Assembly: GCA_016946835.1 (NCBI GenBank)
Contig: JACVTC010000033.1
Location: 1,140,001-1,185,000, forward strand
Source of the DNA: Neocallimastix lanati (nom. inval.)
Taxonomy: Eukaryota; Neocallimastigomycota; Neocallimastigomycetes; Neocallimastigales; Neocallimastigaceae
DNA length: 45,000 bases
Direction: 5' to 3'
Shown: piece after piece, positions 32,765 through 45,000 of the stretch
Numbering within the stretch: the first letter of the stretch is position 1
How the letters are laid out: each line of letters begins with the position of its first letter
The notes under the pieces: model-generated
Seen by the model: the letters and a program-made list of their open reading frames with translations, nothing else
What the model was told of the DNA's origin: nothing
Database searches by the model: none
Program-made: the position numbers and the translations under genes

Positions 32765-33305
32765 CAAGTTTAAGCTTTCGAATTGAAAATTTATTGGATA
32801 TTAATTTGATATGAACTTGTATTGTTTATATACATGCAATCTTTTGTTATTCATATTATTTTGTGGCATTTTAAGGGGATTAAACTTTTTTTCATGTATT
32901 ACTAAATTATTACAATAATGCTTTAGATATATGTTCAATATATGATATATAAGTCCGAGTCAAGTTAAAATTAAGGAAAGGGCTAAGGAAGGCATTTATA
33001 AAAATAGAAATGAAGATTAATTTAAATAGAAATAGAAATTAGTTAATTAAAAGAGAAAAAAAAAATAATACATGTATTTATGTATATATATTAATAAATA
33101 AAGTAGTTTAATTAACTAAAATATTTATTTTATTAATTTATGTCTTAAGTGTTCAAACTACTTTTTTTCAGTGTCTGTGATTTATTTATAAATTATTATT
33201 TTAATAGAAAAAAAATTTTTTTTAATGATAATAATTAATTTGTTTTTTAAAATCTTTTACTTAAAATAATTCTTTTTATTTGTAGTTGTATATGTACATT
33301 AACTA

Positions 33306-34238
33306 CTAAATTTAAAAGTTCATTAATTTCACTTTTAATCTCTAATTTTATTTAAATATATAATTTTAAAATTTTCTTAATCGTATATGCTTTATATTTT
33401 ATATGAGATTATAGCTACGAATATAATTGTTCATAGTTTATATAAAACATATTTATTAATTTTTTAACAATTTTTGACATATTTATTTTATTTTTATTTT
33501 TATTTTTATTTATATTTATTCTCTTTTAAATACTAATTAAGAGATATTTATTATTATTTTTTTTATTCTTTTTTTTATTAATTATTTAGTCTTATGAATA
33601 ATAGTTACTAGTAATTTAGTAATTTAGTATTAATTAGTTTTCATTATATATTTATATTTATAACAAAATAAAACATATTAAAAGGAATAATTTTGAATAA
33701 AATTTTTCATCTACAAATTTTTTTAACATTTGAACCAATAATATTTATTTTTATTATTAATAGAGTGTTTTTTATAAAAAAAAAATATTCATATAATTAA
33801 TAAATGAATAAATATATACAGTTTAAAGTTCACAATAATTGCGGCTGTAATAAATTAAAACAAAAACAAAAACAAAAATATATACATATATAAATAATTT
33901 ACAGTTTATTCAATTTGTAAATGAAGTATTCAGGCCCTTTCAAACCTGAAAATATACTTTTATTTTATATTTAATTCCTTTTTTTCCTGTGTATGCATTT
34001 TTATTAAATATTGATCTAATTAATTCTTATTTTGAAGGAAAAAAAAATAATAATATGATTCTATTAAATTAAACTTTTTAAATTATTAAAATTTACTATA
34101 AAAAATAAATGAGATTTAATTAAGGTATATTCAAAAAATTTAATTATTTGAATATAAAAATTGTATATAAATTAAAATTACAATATAATTTGAATTAAAA
34201 ATTTCGAATAATAAGTATCTACCTATAGTCTGTCAACA
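33306..34238. other. AT-rich DNA, probably including a decayed 5' LTR at its right end
   Basis: No gene seen. The sequence ending CAACA at 34238 directly before a primer-binding site should be an LTR end, but its start could not be found. Confidence 0.4.
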
Positions 34239-34253
34239 GATTAAGAGCCTCAA
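34239..34253 (+). other. Degenerate primer-binding site of a copia relic
   Basis: GATTAAGAGCCTCAA, 13 of 15 bases as in elements A and B, directly after CAACA. Confidence 0.6.
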
Positions 34254-35798
34254 AACGCAAAATATTAACGAGAGACATTAACTTTAATTTAAATAAATTT
34301 TAATATTGCATAGTTAATAATAATTAATAATTTAAATTGAATCACTAAATTAAATAAATAAACACATTATATATTAAATAGTGTCAAAGTAAATGATATC
34401 CCGAATGACAGAATGGAGGAGGTAAAGGAAGATGCATTCATTAAAAGCATCATCATAAATATTGTGAAACTTAGCATATACTAAGAAATTACTGGAATAT
34501 AAATAAGTTATGATCTAATCCAGAAATTAAATAGTAAATATGAAAAGTCCTACCATGACTCGTCTTATTGGATGGAATAATTACACAACCTAAAGGCCAC
34601 GAAAAGAAACTGAAAATACTTCCAATTAAATGGAGGAAATCAAAAATTATCTTTAACGGAATGGAAAAGGCCAACCTAAAAATTCTCAGAAGATGTGAAA
34701 CTTGGGAATATTTATATCAGGCCATTCCACAACAATATACTAAAAGATTTGTACTAAGTAAAACGGGTACGTTCGACACACTTTTAGGAAAAGATGAAAG
34801 AAGATATCGAACGAATAGCTATGGCCTACTATTGGATTGACAGTTTTAACTAGAGATGATTCTATGGATATTGACTGTACAGAAAACCAAAGAAATAATA
34901 ATAATAATTGCAATGATGACAATAAATACTACAATAATCATGAAAATGATAAATATAATTATAATAATAATAAAAAGGGGAAATTCAAAATCAATAAAAT
35001 TTGTCATATTCGCAAGAAAAAACAATTTCAATACTGAAGAATGTTGGTTCAATGGTATAAATAAATCCTGTATATCAAATAAGCATATAATGGAAAATTA
35101 TGGAAACCCAAATGAAACAAAGAAATTCAAAAAAATAAATTATCAAAGAAAATGACTGGTTATACTCTCCAAATATAATATTAATGAGCAATATAACAAT
35201 AATATGGATTTTTGAAAATATTCGTCCATATTATCAGATTAAGGTAATTCACTTTTTTTTTTTTTTTTTTTTTTTTTAAAAATATATAAATTCAACCAAA
35301 GATTATAAGATACATTATAACGAAGAAGGAGAAATAATTGCCTATACTTATTCTGAATTTCGCCCGGTAGCATCAAGGATAGAAAATTCACATCCGACAA
35401 CATCATTTTAATGGGTAATAGCCCGATTATGTATTTTGCACTTCCAAGAAACAAATAATTGTTGCTGAAGCAGAATATATTTAGCACCTCTGAATGAACT
35501 AAAAACGTTTTATGGATCAGAAAACATATTAAAAGAAATATTTAATTTCGATAAGCCCATTAAAATCCACACTGATAATATAGCTAGCAAAATCAATATT
35601 GAGAAAGACATAAAAAAAAAAAAAAAAAAAATAACACAAAATTATATCATATTGATATTAAAATTTTTTTTCAATGAAAGACAATACCGATAAAGATAAA
35701 ATAACTTTAAATCATATTGAATCAAAGGAAATGCTAGCTGATATTCTAATAAAAAATAAAAATAGGAAAGATGGAGTTAACTTCGCAAACAAAGTTTT

Positions 35799-35835
<37 letters not shown>

Positions 35836-35880
35836 AGAAGGAGAATACACTTCTAGTGCTTTATTAAAATAGATAATTAT
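34239..35880 (+). mobile_element. Decayed Ty1/copia retrotransposon (gag and RNase H remnants)
   Basis: After the primer-binding site comes a gag-like segment (34568-35155) with RRCETWEYLYQAIPQQYTKR and, across a frameshift, a degenerate zinc knuckle (ICHI, then NFNTEECWFN). At 35360-35790 is a copia-type RNase H: AEAEYI-like, PLNELKTFYGSENILKEIFN, KPIKIHTDNIASKINIEKDI, YHIDIKIFF, HIESKEMLADILIKN. Many stops and shifts are present, and protease, integrase and RT are missing between gag and RNase H, so the copy suffered a large internal deletion. Poly-T tracts interrupt it at 35249-35277 and 35799-35830. Confidence 0.7.
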
Positions 35881-36149
35881 ATTCTTATGTATTGCTTTTT
35901 TTTTTTTAAAAAAAATACATTAAATAATTTAAAGACAAAAATAAAATGTATGTAAAAGATTAAGTAAAATAAAAAATAATAAAAATAAAGAAAAAAAAAT
36001 TTTTTTTAATTAATTATAAAAAATTTTATGTAATGAAGAATAAAAATAAGTTCAAAAGTTAAAAAAATTTACATGTGATATATACTATATGTGGTTACAT
36101 GATCACTAGTTAAATCTAAAATAATTAAACAAAGAAGTAGTATCTTTAA
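35881..36149. other. AT-rich spacer between two retroelement relics
   Basis: No gene seen. It may contain the 3' LTR of the copia relic or the 3' UTR of the LINE relic. Neither could be shown. Confidence 0.4.
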
Positions 36150-37910
36150 AATAGATAATATGGTACCCACTAAACTCTCTCCTGAACCACTAGAAAGATC
36201 ATTAATAATTGAATTACTTTACTAATAGGTTCTATGTTTGGAACGATGCTGTTAGTAAATGTGTTGTTGATGAGAATTAACAGAACTACTAACTGAACTA
36301 TTCCTTTGCCATATCGGTACGACGTTGGCACTCTTGGTAATGAAAGTTATTTTGCTAAACCTCTCAAAAAAGTAACTCAAGAGAGCTACTGAGGATTGGT
36401 ATTGTATTAGCAAGATATTCCGAAGCCCCCACAATATACGGAACAGTAGGACCCCTGTGAACTTTTTAGGAGTTGTTCACTTAAATGTCTCTGTTCCCCA
36501 GTATCGAATTGTAGCTCATCTAAAACTGAAATTTCACTATGAAGGAATATATAAATAAAGTTGTTTATGAAATTTTCTTATTCTAAAATATATTAGAATA
36601 AGAAGGAAATGAGGAAAGATTCCTTACTCTATTGGCAAATAAAAAAATAAAAGGTTATCAATAAAACCTAAATAATTTACATTGACATAGAGAAAAGGTA
36701 GAGCATTCAAATATCTAATGGATAAAAGATTGATCATCTTTTCCACAACAAGGGCAGAATTTAGGACAATCGTCAGAAATTCAACCATTTCTAATTGCAA
36801 TAGTGGTAATTATATTTGTAACCCACTCTTAATCTTATGATCCAGCTAAGACCTAAACTTAAATGAGGGTATTCAGGGCTGCAGCTTGAATAGGTTTCTC
36901 TAGTATTTATAAATTTGAAGGTATCGTAACTCGTACCTTTAATGCCTTGGAATTTACCAACATCTGACAAATATGACTCAATAACATCTTTGAATTTAGT
37001 TGATATTCCTTTTTCCTAATTTTCTTGTAGAGCACCAGTGATTTTATTCGACCAAGAATAACGTGGCATGGAAGGGGTTCAGTTTATGAGATTCTTTAAT
37101 GATACATTTTTTTAATTTTTCCATTTTACAAAAACATTTTATTTGAAGAGAAGCACAAAAGCCAGAAATTGGAAATACATAATGATCACGAGATAAGGCA
37201 TAAAACACTGACGGTTGAGTTTCTTTTGATATAACTCTTAACATTTTTTTCTTCTTTTCAATGTTAAGATAATTTTTCTTGTTCGAGAAGTCAGAATCAA
37301 TACATCACAACAATAATGCAGTGTCAGTTAAGGATTGTGTATTCTTAGAATTGTTTTAGGTTTGAATCTAAATAAAAGTGGAGCAAAATATAAAATGCTT
37401 TGCTAATAATATATGATTGAATAATAGATCTTTTTAAATGTTAATGAAACTTTATTATTAAATAAAAAAACTAGAGAAAGAAAATAAGGATTTTCTAACT
37501 TTAGTATTCATATAAGTGATAAGAGGCTCAAGGGAAAGATCATTACTGAAGAGCGATACCTATGTAAATGTAAATATATATATAGATTCTTTAGGGAGAG
37601 AATAGAAATCAAAGTGAAATGTAGGTTCTTCATAACCAGAATATGAAACAAAATTTAAAGGTTAAAATAACCATCGTAGTGCATTTATTTATACCAAAAG
37701 ACATTTCATTTTTAATTAGCCCAACAAAAAAAAAAAAAAAAAAAAAAAAAACATGATGAAGTAGAGCCTTCATTTTTCTTTTTCGCTAGGGGCTATAAGA
37801 ATAATATCATCAATGAAAAGACCATCACAACCTTTTTTATTACCAATGCTAACACCATAATTATCACAATTATTTAAAATATCATTAATGAATAAATTAA
37901 ACACGATAAT
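36150..37910 (-). pseudogene. Decayed LINE reverse transcriptase relic
   Basis: Minus-strand pieces in the order of the intact element at 14109-17015: FNLFINDILN and CDGLFIDDIILIAPS near 37890-37780 (the FADD motif reads FIDD), VISKETQPSV and LQIKCFCKMEKLKKCIIKES near 37230-37095, YPHLSLGLSWIIRLRVGY near 36880-36830, a zinc-finger piece LPLLWKR near 36750, and a C-terminal FERFSKITFITKSANVVP near 36380. Frameshifts and stops are scattered through it. It is truncated at its 5' end near 37910, upstream of the YDS/GVRQG motifs, and is a diverged, older member of the same family. Confidence 0.8.
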
Positions 37911-37928
37911 AAAATAATAATAACAGAA

Positions 37929-37980
37929 ATATATAAAAATAACACCATTTCCTGTTCATCGTGGTGTTATTCTTATATAT
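37929..37980. repeat. Inverted repeat beside the LINE relic
   Basis: Left arm 37929-37946 (ATATATAAAAATAACACC) and right arm 37963-37980 pair at 17 of 18 positions around a 16-base loop. It lies about 20 bp from the truncated 5' end of the relic. Confidence 0.8.
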
Positions 37981-38644
37981 ATTTAGTATTATTTTTATTA
38001 TTTTTATTATTATTTATTATTACTACTATACTACTACTACACTATTATTATTATTATTTGTTTTTATTATTAATTTATTATATATATATATGTAAGAGTA
38101 TATAATTCATATTATATTTTTTTATTATAAAAATATCTTTTTATATAATAAATTTCTATTTTACTCATAATATATATATAGTTGGAATATATTATTATTT
38201 TTACAAAAAAAAAAAAAAGAGAAAAAATAAAAGAAAATAATTTAATATTTAATATTCATAAATAGTTCTCTATCTTTTATTATTGTATTATAAAATAAAA
38301 AAAAAAAATATTTATATTATTAAATTAATATTAATATTAATATTAATATTGTGATATAATAAATTATTACTATAATTTTTTAAAATATAATATATAAGAT
38401 AAAAAAAAAAAAAAAATTTAAAAAAAATAAAACTAATTGCATAAAAAAAAAAGTTTTGCGAATTGTAATAGGTTTTTAGATTATATTTTGATAAAAAAAA
38501 GTATTAAAACAAAAATAAAAATAAAACTATAAATAAAAATTATTATTATGTACAATATTAATAAATGTAATTGTAATAGGTTTTTTGTATAAAAAATAAA
38601 TAAATAAATAAATAAAAATTATTTTCAAAGATACTATATATTTT

Positions 38645-38679
<35 letters not shown>

Positions 38680-39008
38680 AAATATTTTTTTTTATCATAT
38701 TTAATATTGAATAGTATCCATGTTAAAAATGGTATTTTTAATGAAATATTTTGAAATGTTTAGATTATTATTATCAATAGTAGTATTGATATTTATATAT
38801 ATACATATATATTTGCATAAATATACATATATTTAAAAAAAGGAAAAAAACAAAAAAAGAGTTTAATCATTTTCTATTATTATTAATGTATTGTATAATT
38901 ATTTTATTAAAAAGTGTATATGTATATATATATATATATGTATTTTATATTTTATATTTTTATTTTTTTTTCTTTTTATTAAATCAATTTGTTTATTTTT
39001 TATTTTAT

Positions 39009-39045
<37 letters not shown>

Positions 39046-39204
39046 TTTTTTTTTTTAAATATTGAAAATTTTTAAATTCTATATGTTTATAAATTAATAA
39101 TCATATTTATATATAGAGATAATAGATAAAGTGATAGAGATAGAGATATAGATACAGATATATAATAATAATATATATATTATATATATATATTATTTTG
39201 AATT
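37981..39204. other. 3' flank of the recyclin gene, no gene seen
   Basis: Microsatellite-rich AT DNA (TTA and ACT repeats near 38000-38075, poly-T near 38646-38675, TA repeats near 38920-38940). No coding frame. Confidence 0.6.
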
Positions 39205-39565
39205 TTATTGAATGATACAATCCTTCGTTTCAATAATATGTTGAATTTCTTTATAATCTGGACGACATTTTAATAAATCATCAATATCATCTCTTCTTAA
39301 GTAACCACCATATCTATCGGTATCTAATACAATTCTTTTTAAATCTTGGGCTGTATCTACAATAAATAAATTACCAACTTCTTTTAACACGGTAAAGATT
39401 TTTGTAGTGGCAGGATTACGTAAGGTTCTAGCCCAAACACAATAATGATTTAAATCACTAATTTTTTTTAATTTTTTTAAAATTTTTAAATATTTTTTTT
39501 AAAAAAAAAAGGAAAATGAAAATAAAAAATGAAAAAAAGAATAAATAAAAAAATAAAAAAATAAA

Positions 39566-39601
<36 letters not shown>

Positions 39602-39762
39602 ATATATATATATTAAATAAATAATTAATTCAAAATATGAAAAACATTAGTATTATTATTATCATATATATTATATATATATCTATATATATATTATATT
39701 TATAATTTTTTTTTATTTATGGAATAATTTATTTGAATTATTTATTATTAATAAAATTATAA

Positions 39763-39793
<31 letters not shown>

Positions 39794-40024
39794 TTATATT
39801 TATTTATTTTAATTACCATATAAGTTGTTGTGCTCCAAGTAGACTGATTCGCATTCTTTTCAAATTTTTAACAAAAATGCTATTATTATAATCATGTTAA
39901 TATATATATTTTTATTTTTCAATTTTTATTTTTTTAATTAATAAATTAATTATATATATTTATATATATATATATATATTGATTTATTGATTTTTTTTTT
40001 TTTTTTTATAATTTTATTTGTATT

Positions 40025-40093
<69 letters not shown>

Positions 40094-40607
40094 CCTACTT
40101 AAATAATCGAATACTAATTTCTTCATATAATACATTTACAGTATTTTTATCAGTGACACCGATAATCATTTTTGAATGATAGCTTAAAAATTCTACTATC
40201 TTAAGACAAACCTATTAGAATAAATGAAGAGAGAAGATGAATAATAATAATATATATATATATTAAATTTGAATTAATAAAATATATTAATTTAAATTAT
40301 ATTTAATTATGAACTATTTATCTATTCATTTATTATTATTAGTAGTAGTATTAGTATTAGTATGTAGTATATATATCATACCTTTGTAGGTTTAAGATCT
40401 AAAACTTGATTTTCTGATTGAACATCATAAGCATCCAATGGTAATTCATTAATTAAAGTAAATTCTATGTTATCAATAAGAACTTGAATAGATTTATCCA
40501 TACCTTGAGCTACTAAATCATCTAAATGTCTTTCAAATTGTTTCTTTTCAACAATAATATCAGACATAAAATCATTTTCATCTACATATTTTACCTATGT
40601 TAAATAT

Positions 40608-40648
<41 letters not shown>

Positions 40649-41235
40649 ATATATATATATATTTCAAACAGATAAAAATTAATACGTATATTTTATTTTA
40701 ATTTTAAAATAAAATAAAATAAAATAAAATAAAATAAAATATAAATAAAAATAAAAATAAAAAAAAAAATAAATAAAAAATTGATTTTAAATATCATTAT
40801 CATAATATATTACATATAAAAAACATATATATTTTATATATGTATGTTTTATATATGTATTTTATTATTATATATATAAAAATAATAACAATAGTAGTAA
40901 TAGTAGTAATAGTAATTAATAATTAATAATAAAATTTACAATATCCTCCATATAATAAACATGAACCATCTGTTGAATTAAATCAGCTATATGTATCAAT
41001 TCAAAGAAAGTAACTAATGACTTAATAATACTTTGAGTTCCATGATTTTCATCGGTCACTAATCGATTTTCATTTGCTAATCGTTTTGCTGCCCTAGAAT
41101 AATATAATATAATTTATAACAATAAAAAATATAATAAATAAATAAAATAATAATAATAGTAATAAAATAATAAATATAAATATAAATATATATATATATA
41201 TATTAATATTAATATTAAATATTATATAATATAAT

Positions 41236-41267
<32 letters not shown>

Positions 41268-41453
41268 GATTTTTAATATTTATAGAAAGTTAAATTTGAT
41301 AGGTATAATAATAATAATAATGATAATAATAATAAAAGTAATAATAATAATAATAAAAAGTAATAAAAACTTACAATTGGAATGATGGAGCAATATGTTC
41401 AGTATCAAGGAATTTAATTAAAACGATAAATAATTTTTCAGCACATTTACCAC

Positions 41454-41485
<32 letters not shown>

Positions 41486-41736
41486 AGTGTGTTTATAATA
41501 ATAGAGTATAAATAGTGTAATAAGGAAAAGAAGATAAACAAGAAAATGCAAAAAAAGGTAATAAGAAAGTAAGAATTTTAGAAAATAAATAAAAATATAT
41601 ACAATAAATTAAAATAAATATTAGATTATATCCATAAAATAGATATATATATATTATATATTTAATATATATATATTAAAAAAAAAAATTTTTTTTTTTT
41701 TTTCCCTTTCAATTGAATATTATTCATAATTATATA

Positions 41737-41769
<33 letters not shown>

Positions 41770-44700
41770 CTTACACATCTTCATTCATAATTTCCATAAT
41801 CATTTGACAACGTTTTAAGGCTTCCTTATTCATATGAATTAAACTTAAGGATAATTCTAATGAAAGTGAATCCGTAATGGCATTATCATCTAAATGGGTT
41901 TTGGTTTCCTTGGCTGCGTCAGCTTTTTTATTTTTACCCATTAAATTTTTCGTCATAACCGCGGGTGCCAAAAGAACACTTTTGAAGGTTTTCATTACAT
42001 TCCTCTTATAAGATTCCACATCACCATCTAAGAAACCTGTATCTGCCTTTTTTCTATTTTCTCTCTATTATAATTTTTAATTATTAATAAAATAAAATAA
42101 GATAAAATAAAATATAATAAAATAAAATAAAAAAATAAAAATAAAATATAAAATAGAATAGAATTAAAAAATAAATAATAAAGAATAAAAATAAATAAAT
42201 TAATTAATTAATTATATATATATTTATATAGATAATAAAAATATATAATAATAATAATAATAATAAATATATATATTTATATAGACAATAAAAATATATA
42301 ATAATAATAATTATATATATATTTAATATTATAATAAATAAAATAAATAAATAAATAGAATATATTAATTAATTAATAATTTTAAAAATTATACATAAAA
42401 TAATACAAATAAATAAATAATAAATAAAAAAAAAAATTAAAATAATAAAAGTTTTTTTTTTTTTTTTAAAAAAAAAAATAAAAATAATAAGAAAAAAAAA
42501 AATTAAAAAATGAAAAAAAAAAAAAAAAAAAGTTATTCTTTACTTCTTCTTTCCATTTATCAATTTCTTCTTTATATTGTTTCTTAAGTACTGTGATTTC
42601 ATCTTGAACATAAAATTGAGTAAAGGGTTCGATGATGGATTGTAATTCACCTACAATAGCTTGATATGAAAATTTGGATCCTTCTCTTGGATGTTCCTTT
42701 TCGTACTCTTTATCCCAATTACCGATAACTTCCACAATATTCATGGTGGTTAATACCAGGGTGGAAAGAAGTGTAAGATAGACAGTGGAATCTATACGAC
42801 GAGCATGCTCTACTGTGGCACTTAAATAATCGGATAGAATATCTTCTATAACTTTTTGAAGGAAGAGATGAAGAGCATCTGATTCATAAGGGAAAATGGC
42901 CTTAATCTGATAATACTGTTCACGAACGACGCTTATTAAACGATTAATAAAGGATGTATATTGAACAATTAAATCGTTACCTTCATCTATTGGTGACATA
43001 GGTTCCGGTGGATTACCATCGGGACCCAAGGTAGTAGATTGTAAATTGGTGGAAGAGAGGGATGGATCGGATATATTATTTTTATACATAGCTAAAGAAG
43101 AATAATTAAATTTTGGATCATAAAACAATTGACATTTAGAAAGATAGAACTGAACCAACGGGGCTCCACCATTCAATTCTTGATAAGCCTTAGAAATATT
43201 TGAAAGATTTTCTAAATCTAAATCATTATAATTTTCTTCAAATTCCGATTGAAGTAAATCTTCAAAATCAACCACGGTAGTATTAATATTTTCTTGAATG
43301 GTTTTCCATTCTGTTACAAATTTTCCTTTATTAAATTTTACTAAACGTCGAAGAAGTTTTGCAATATCATTAATATCAGAGTAGTCTTCAAAAATGAGAT
43401 ATTTATAAGGCAAAGGATGTTTAAAATCAAGATAGTAACGGAGTAATTCTTGACATTCCTTTTTAAATACTTCTCTTGGCGTCATTTTGAAACTCATTTG
43501 CAGTTTTGTTTGTGGTGAAAGAACTAATTTTTCACTTTTAGATTTTTTATCTTCCTCTTTTTTTTCTTTATTTTGATCATTTGTACCAACTGTTAATGAA
43601 TTATTGGTGGTTTTAGTAGCTGCAGTTGTCGCTGTCGCTGTTGTTTTATTTTTATCTTTATCTTTTCCTTCTGAATTTTGGGTCTTATTATTTTGATTTT
43701 CATATTGATCTGTTCCTTCTATATTTAAAATATCTACACTTTCATTAGATCCTGCTTTATACATTCCTTGATTTTTATTACTATTATATTCATCTTCTTT
43801 AGCAAAAATATTGAAATCTGGACTAATCTTATAGGAATTATTATCATCTTCATCATTACCATCTTTTGAAAAAAGATTAAATTCATCATCCTTCTTTTTA
43901 TTATTTTTGGATTGATCCTTCTTCTTTTCTTTTTTATTTTCTTCAGTAGAGTTTGGAAGACTATCCTTAGATGAAGAATCATTTAATTTTTCTAGATTTA
44001 AAAGACTTTTTCTACCAGTAAGAAGATAGTCATTTAATTCATTAATTTTCATCATTGAAGTAGAATAATCAGAGGTAGAAAATTTACTATTCGAACTAGG
44101 TAAAAAATGACCATTTTGTTGTGAATTTTGATTATACTTTGTTTTATTATTTTGGGTATCCGGCTTGTTCATTGCCATCCATTCGTCTGTAGATATATAA
44201 TCTAAACCAAGAATTTGAAGCTTTTGTTCATAAATGGTATCATTATAAACTAAAAGTTTAAAACGACGACAAAGTTGTGCCAATTTAGGTAATTCCTCTA
44301 ATGAAACAAAAGTTAATATATATAATAGAATATCTGGTGGAAGATCTAATATATTTTCAACCTTTGGAACACTTTTATTCGTATTTGAAATAGAAAAGGA
44401 GTCAGTAGTAGTAGTTGCTGCTGTTGCTGTTGGTGTTGTAGGCGTTGTTGTACTAGTATTGGCTTCTTTACCATCTCCAAATTTCATACGTATATCATTA
44501 CTACTTATGTGATCATTTTTAATATTCTTACTATTTTTAAATTTCACTGGAGATTGATCTTTTTTATTTTCTTTATCTTTTGATGTTTTTCTTGATGGAC
44601 TTGATATTGGATTTTTAGCATCTCTTATATTAGCACCAGTTGTTGTCATTATTGTAGGAGTTGACACATTAGTATTTTTACCCTCATTATTTATATTATT

Positions 44701-45000
44701 AATGTTATTATTATTATTATTATTATTACTATTCTTATTATTATTATTTTCTTTATTCCTATCATTATTTGAATTTTTATCTTTATTATTATTATTTTCA
44801 TCTTTCTTATTATTTTGTTTATCTTTCATTTTATCCTTTTTATCATGATCATCACCTATAATAGGACTAAAAAGTAAATTTTCATCATATTCTGTATTTG
44901 ATTCTGCGTTACTTTCAAATGAAATTTTATTATTTAAATGTGAACTTGTTTTTTGGGAAGGTTCATAATTGGAAAATAAATCATAACTGACTGGTTGATT
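39205..45000 (-). CDS. Recyclin-1/Pof6-like F-box protein with Sec10-like region, 5'-partial
   Basis: Eight exons on the minus strand: 45000-42544, 42064-41775, 41452-41375, 41093-40940, 40594-40382, 40211-40099, 39879-39817 and 39457-39205. Together they give 1206 residues with consistent phases and GT/AG junctions. The frame is open at the right edge, so the start is outside. An Asn/Lys-rich disordered segment comes first. An F-box follows at about residues 214-257 (ILDLPPDILLYILTFVSLEE), then another low-complexity region. From about 510 a Sec10/exocyst-like helical region runs to the end (ELLRYYLDFKHPLPYKYLIF, KCAEKLFIVLIKFLDTEHIA, HYCVWARTLRNPATTKIFTV, VLKEVGNLFIVDTAQ). Known recyclins act in endosome-to-plasma-membrane recycling and bind Skp1 through the F-box. 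Introns are 170-479 bp and full of AT, AAT and poly-T repeats. The domain order makes the family call fairly secure. Confidence 0.85.
40027..40090. repeat. (AAT)n array inside a recyclin intron
   Basis: About 21 AAT units between exons 6 and 7, 9 bases beyond the exon 6 donor. Confidence 0.9.

Larger units (their letters stand above)
29247..33305 (+). repeat. Tandem duplication, unit 2
   Basis: Direct repeat of 25931-29250. It is longer because of extra AT-rich DNA at about 29600-30100 and an expanded coding repeat. No foreign gene lies between the two units. Confidence 0.85.

Noticed and set aside
34489-35052. Minus-strand open frames over the copia relic
   Set aside because: Complement of the gag-like sequence and Asn codons; no family-like features.

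Overview
The window looks like nuclear DNA of a eukaryote with an extremely AT-rich genome, most likely an anaerobic gut fungus (Neocallimastigomycota). Reasons: intergenic DNA made almost only of A and T, long AAT arrays, poly-asparagine tracts in proteins, short AT-rich introns bounded by GTAAGT-like donors and TAG acceptors, and a recyclin-type F-box/Sec10-like gene, a family I know mainly from fungi. Dictyostelid-like DNA is the main alternative. The assignment is inference.

Layout. 3-2417 (+): 3' part of an Asn-rich gene of unknown function that enters from the left edge. 4801-7502 (-): a six-exon coiled-coil gene whose N-terminus carries a possible CC1 box, as in dynein adaptors of the BICD/TRAK/Spindly type. 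7503-13840: AAT arrays, a 7-bp minisatellite, a triplicated AT-rich repeat and a MITE-like cluster built on 15-bp units. 13841-17017 (-): a 5'-truncated non-LTR retrotransposon with an open reverse-transcriptase frame, poly(A) tail and perfect 12-bp target duplication. 17881-18660 (-): fragments of an unidentified decayed gene.

19264-25332 is the most unusual part. Two LTR retrotransposons lie head to head, each inside what looks like one original (AAT)n tract. Element A (19528-23709, -) has LTRs differing at only 2 of 246 positions but no intact gag-pol. It carries broken coding sequence resembling a SUEL-type lectin domain followed by a glycosyltransferase-like domain. Element B (23766-25288, +) is a 1.5-kb element sharing A's internal non-coding sequence but with different LTRs. 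In both, the primer-binding site is exactly complementary to the anticodon arm of tRNA-Lys(CUU), not to a tRNA 3' end, which points to half-tRNA priming. Element A has a series of small hairpins, five of which have a constant or near-constant 8-nt loop and stems that vary in step.

25931-33305 is a direct tandem duplication of one unknown gene with its 5' UTR intron and a structured 3' region. The first copy has a frameshift and the second a nonsense codon. Both lesions lie just outside a nearly identical stretch that looks like a gene-conversion tract. 34239-35880 holds a decayed Ty1/copia element (gag and RNase H remnants) with the same type of primer-binding site. 36150-37910 holds a decayed relative of the non-LTR element. 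39205-45000 (-) is the 3' eight-exon portion of a recyclin-1/Pof6-like gene, open to the right edge.

The host genes do not form an evident pathway. The two recognisable ones, recyclin and the possible dynein adaptor, both concern membrane traffic. The middle of the window is a retroelement-rich region.
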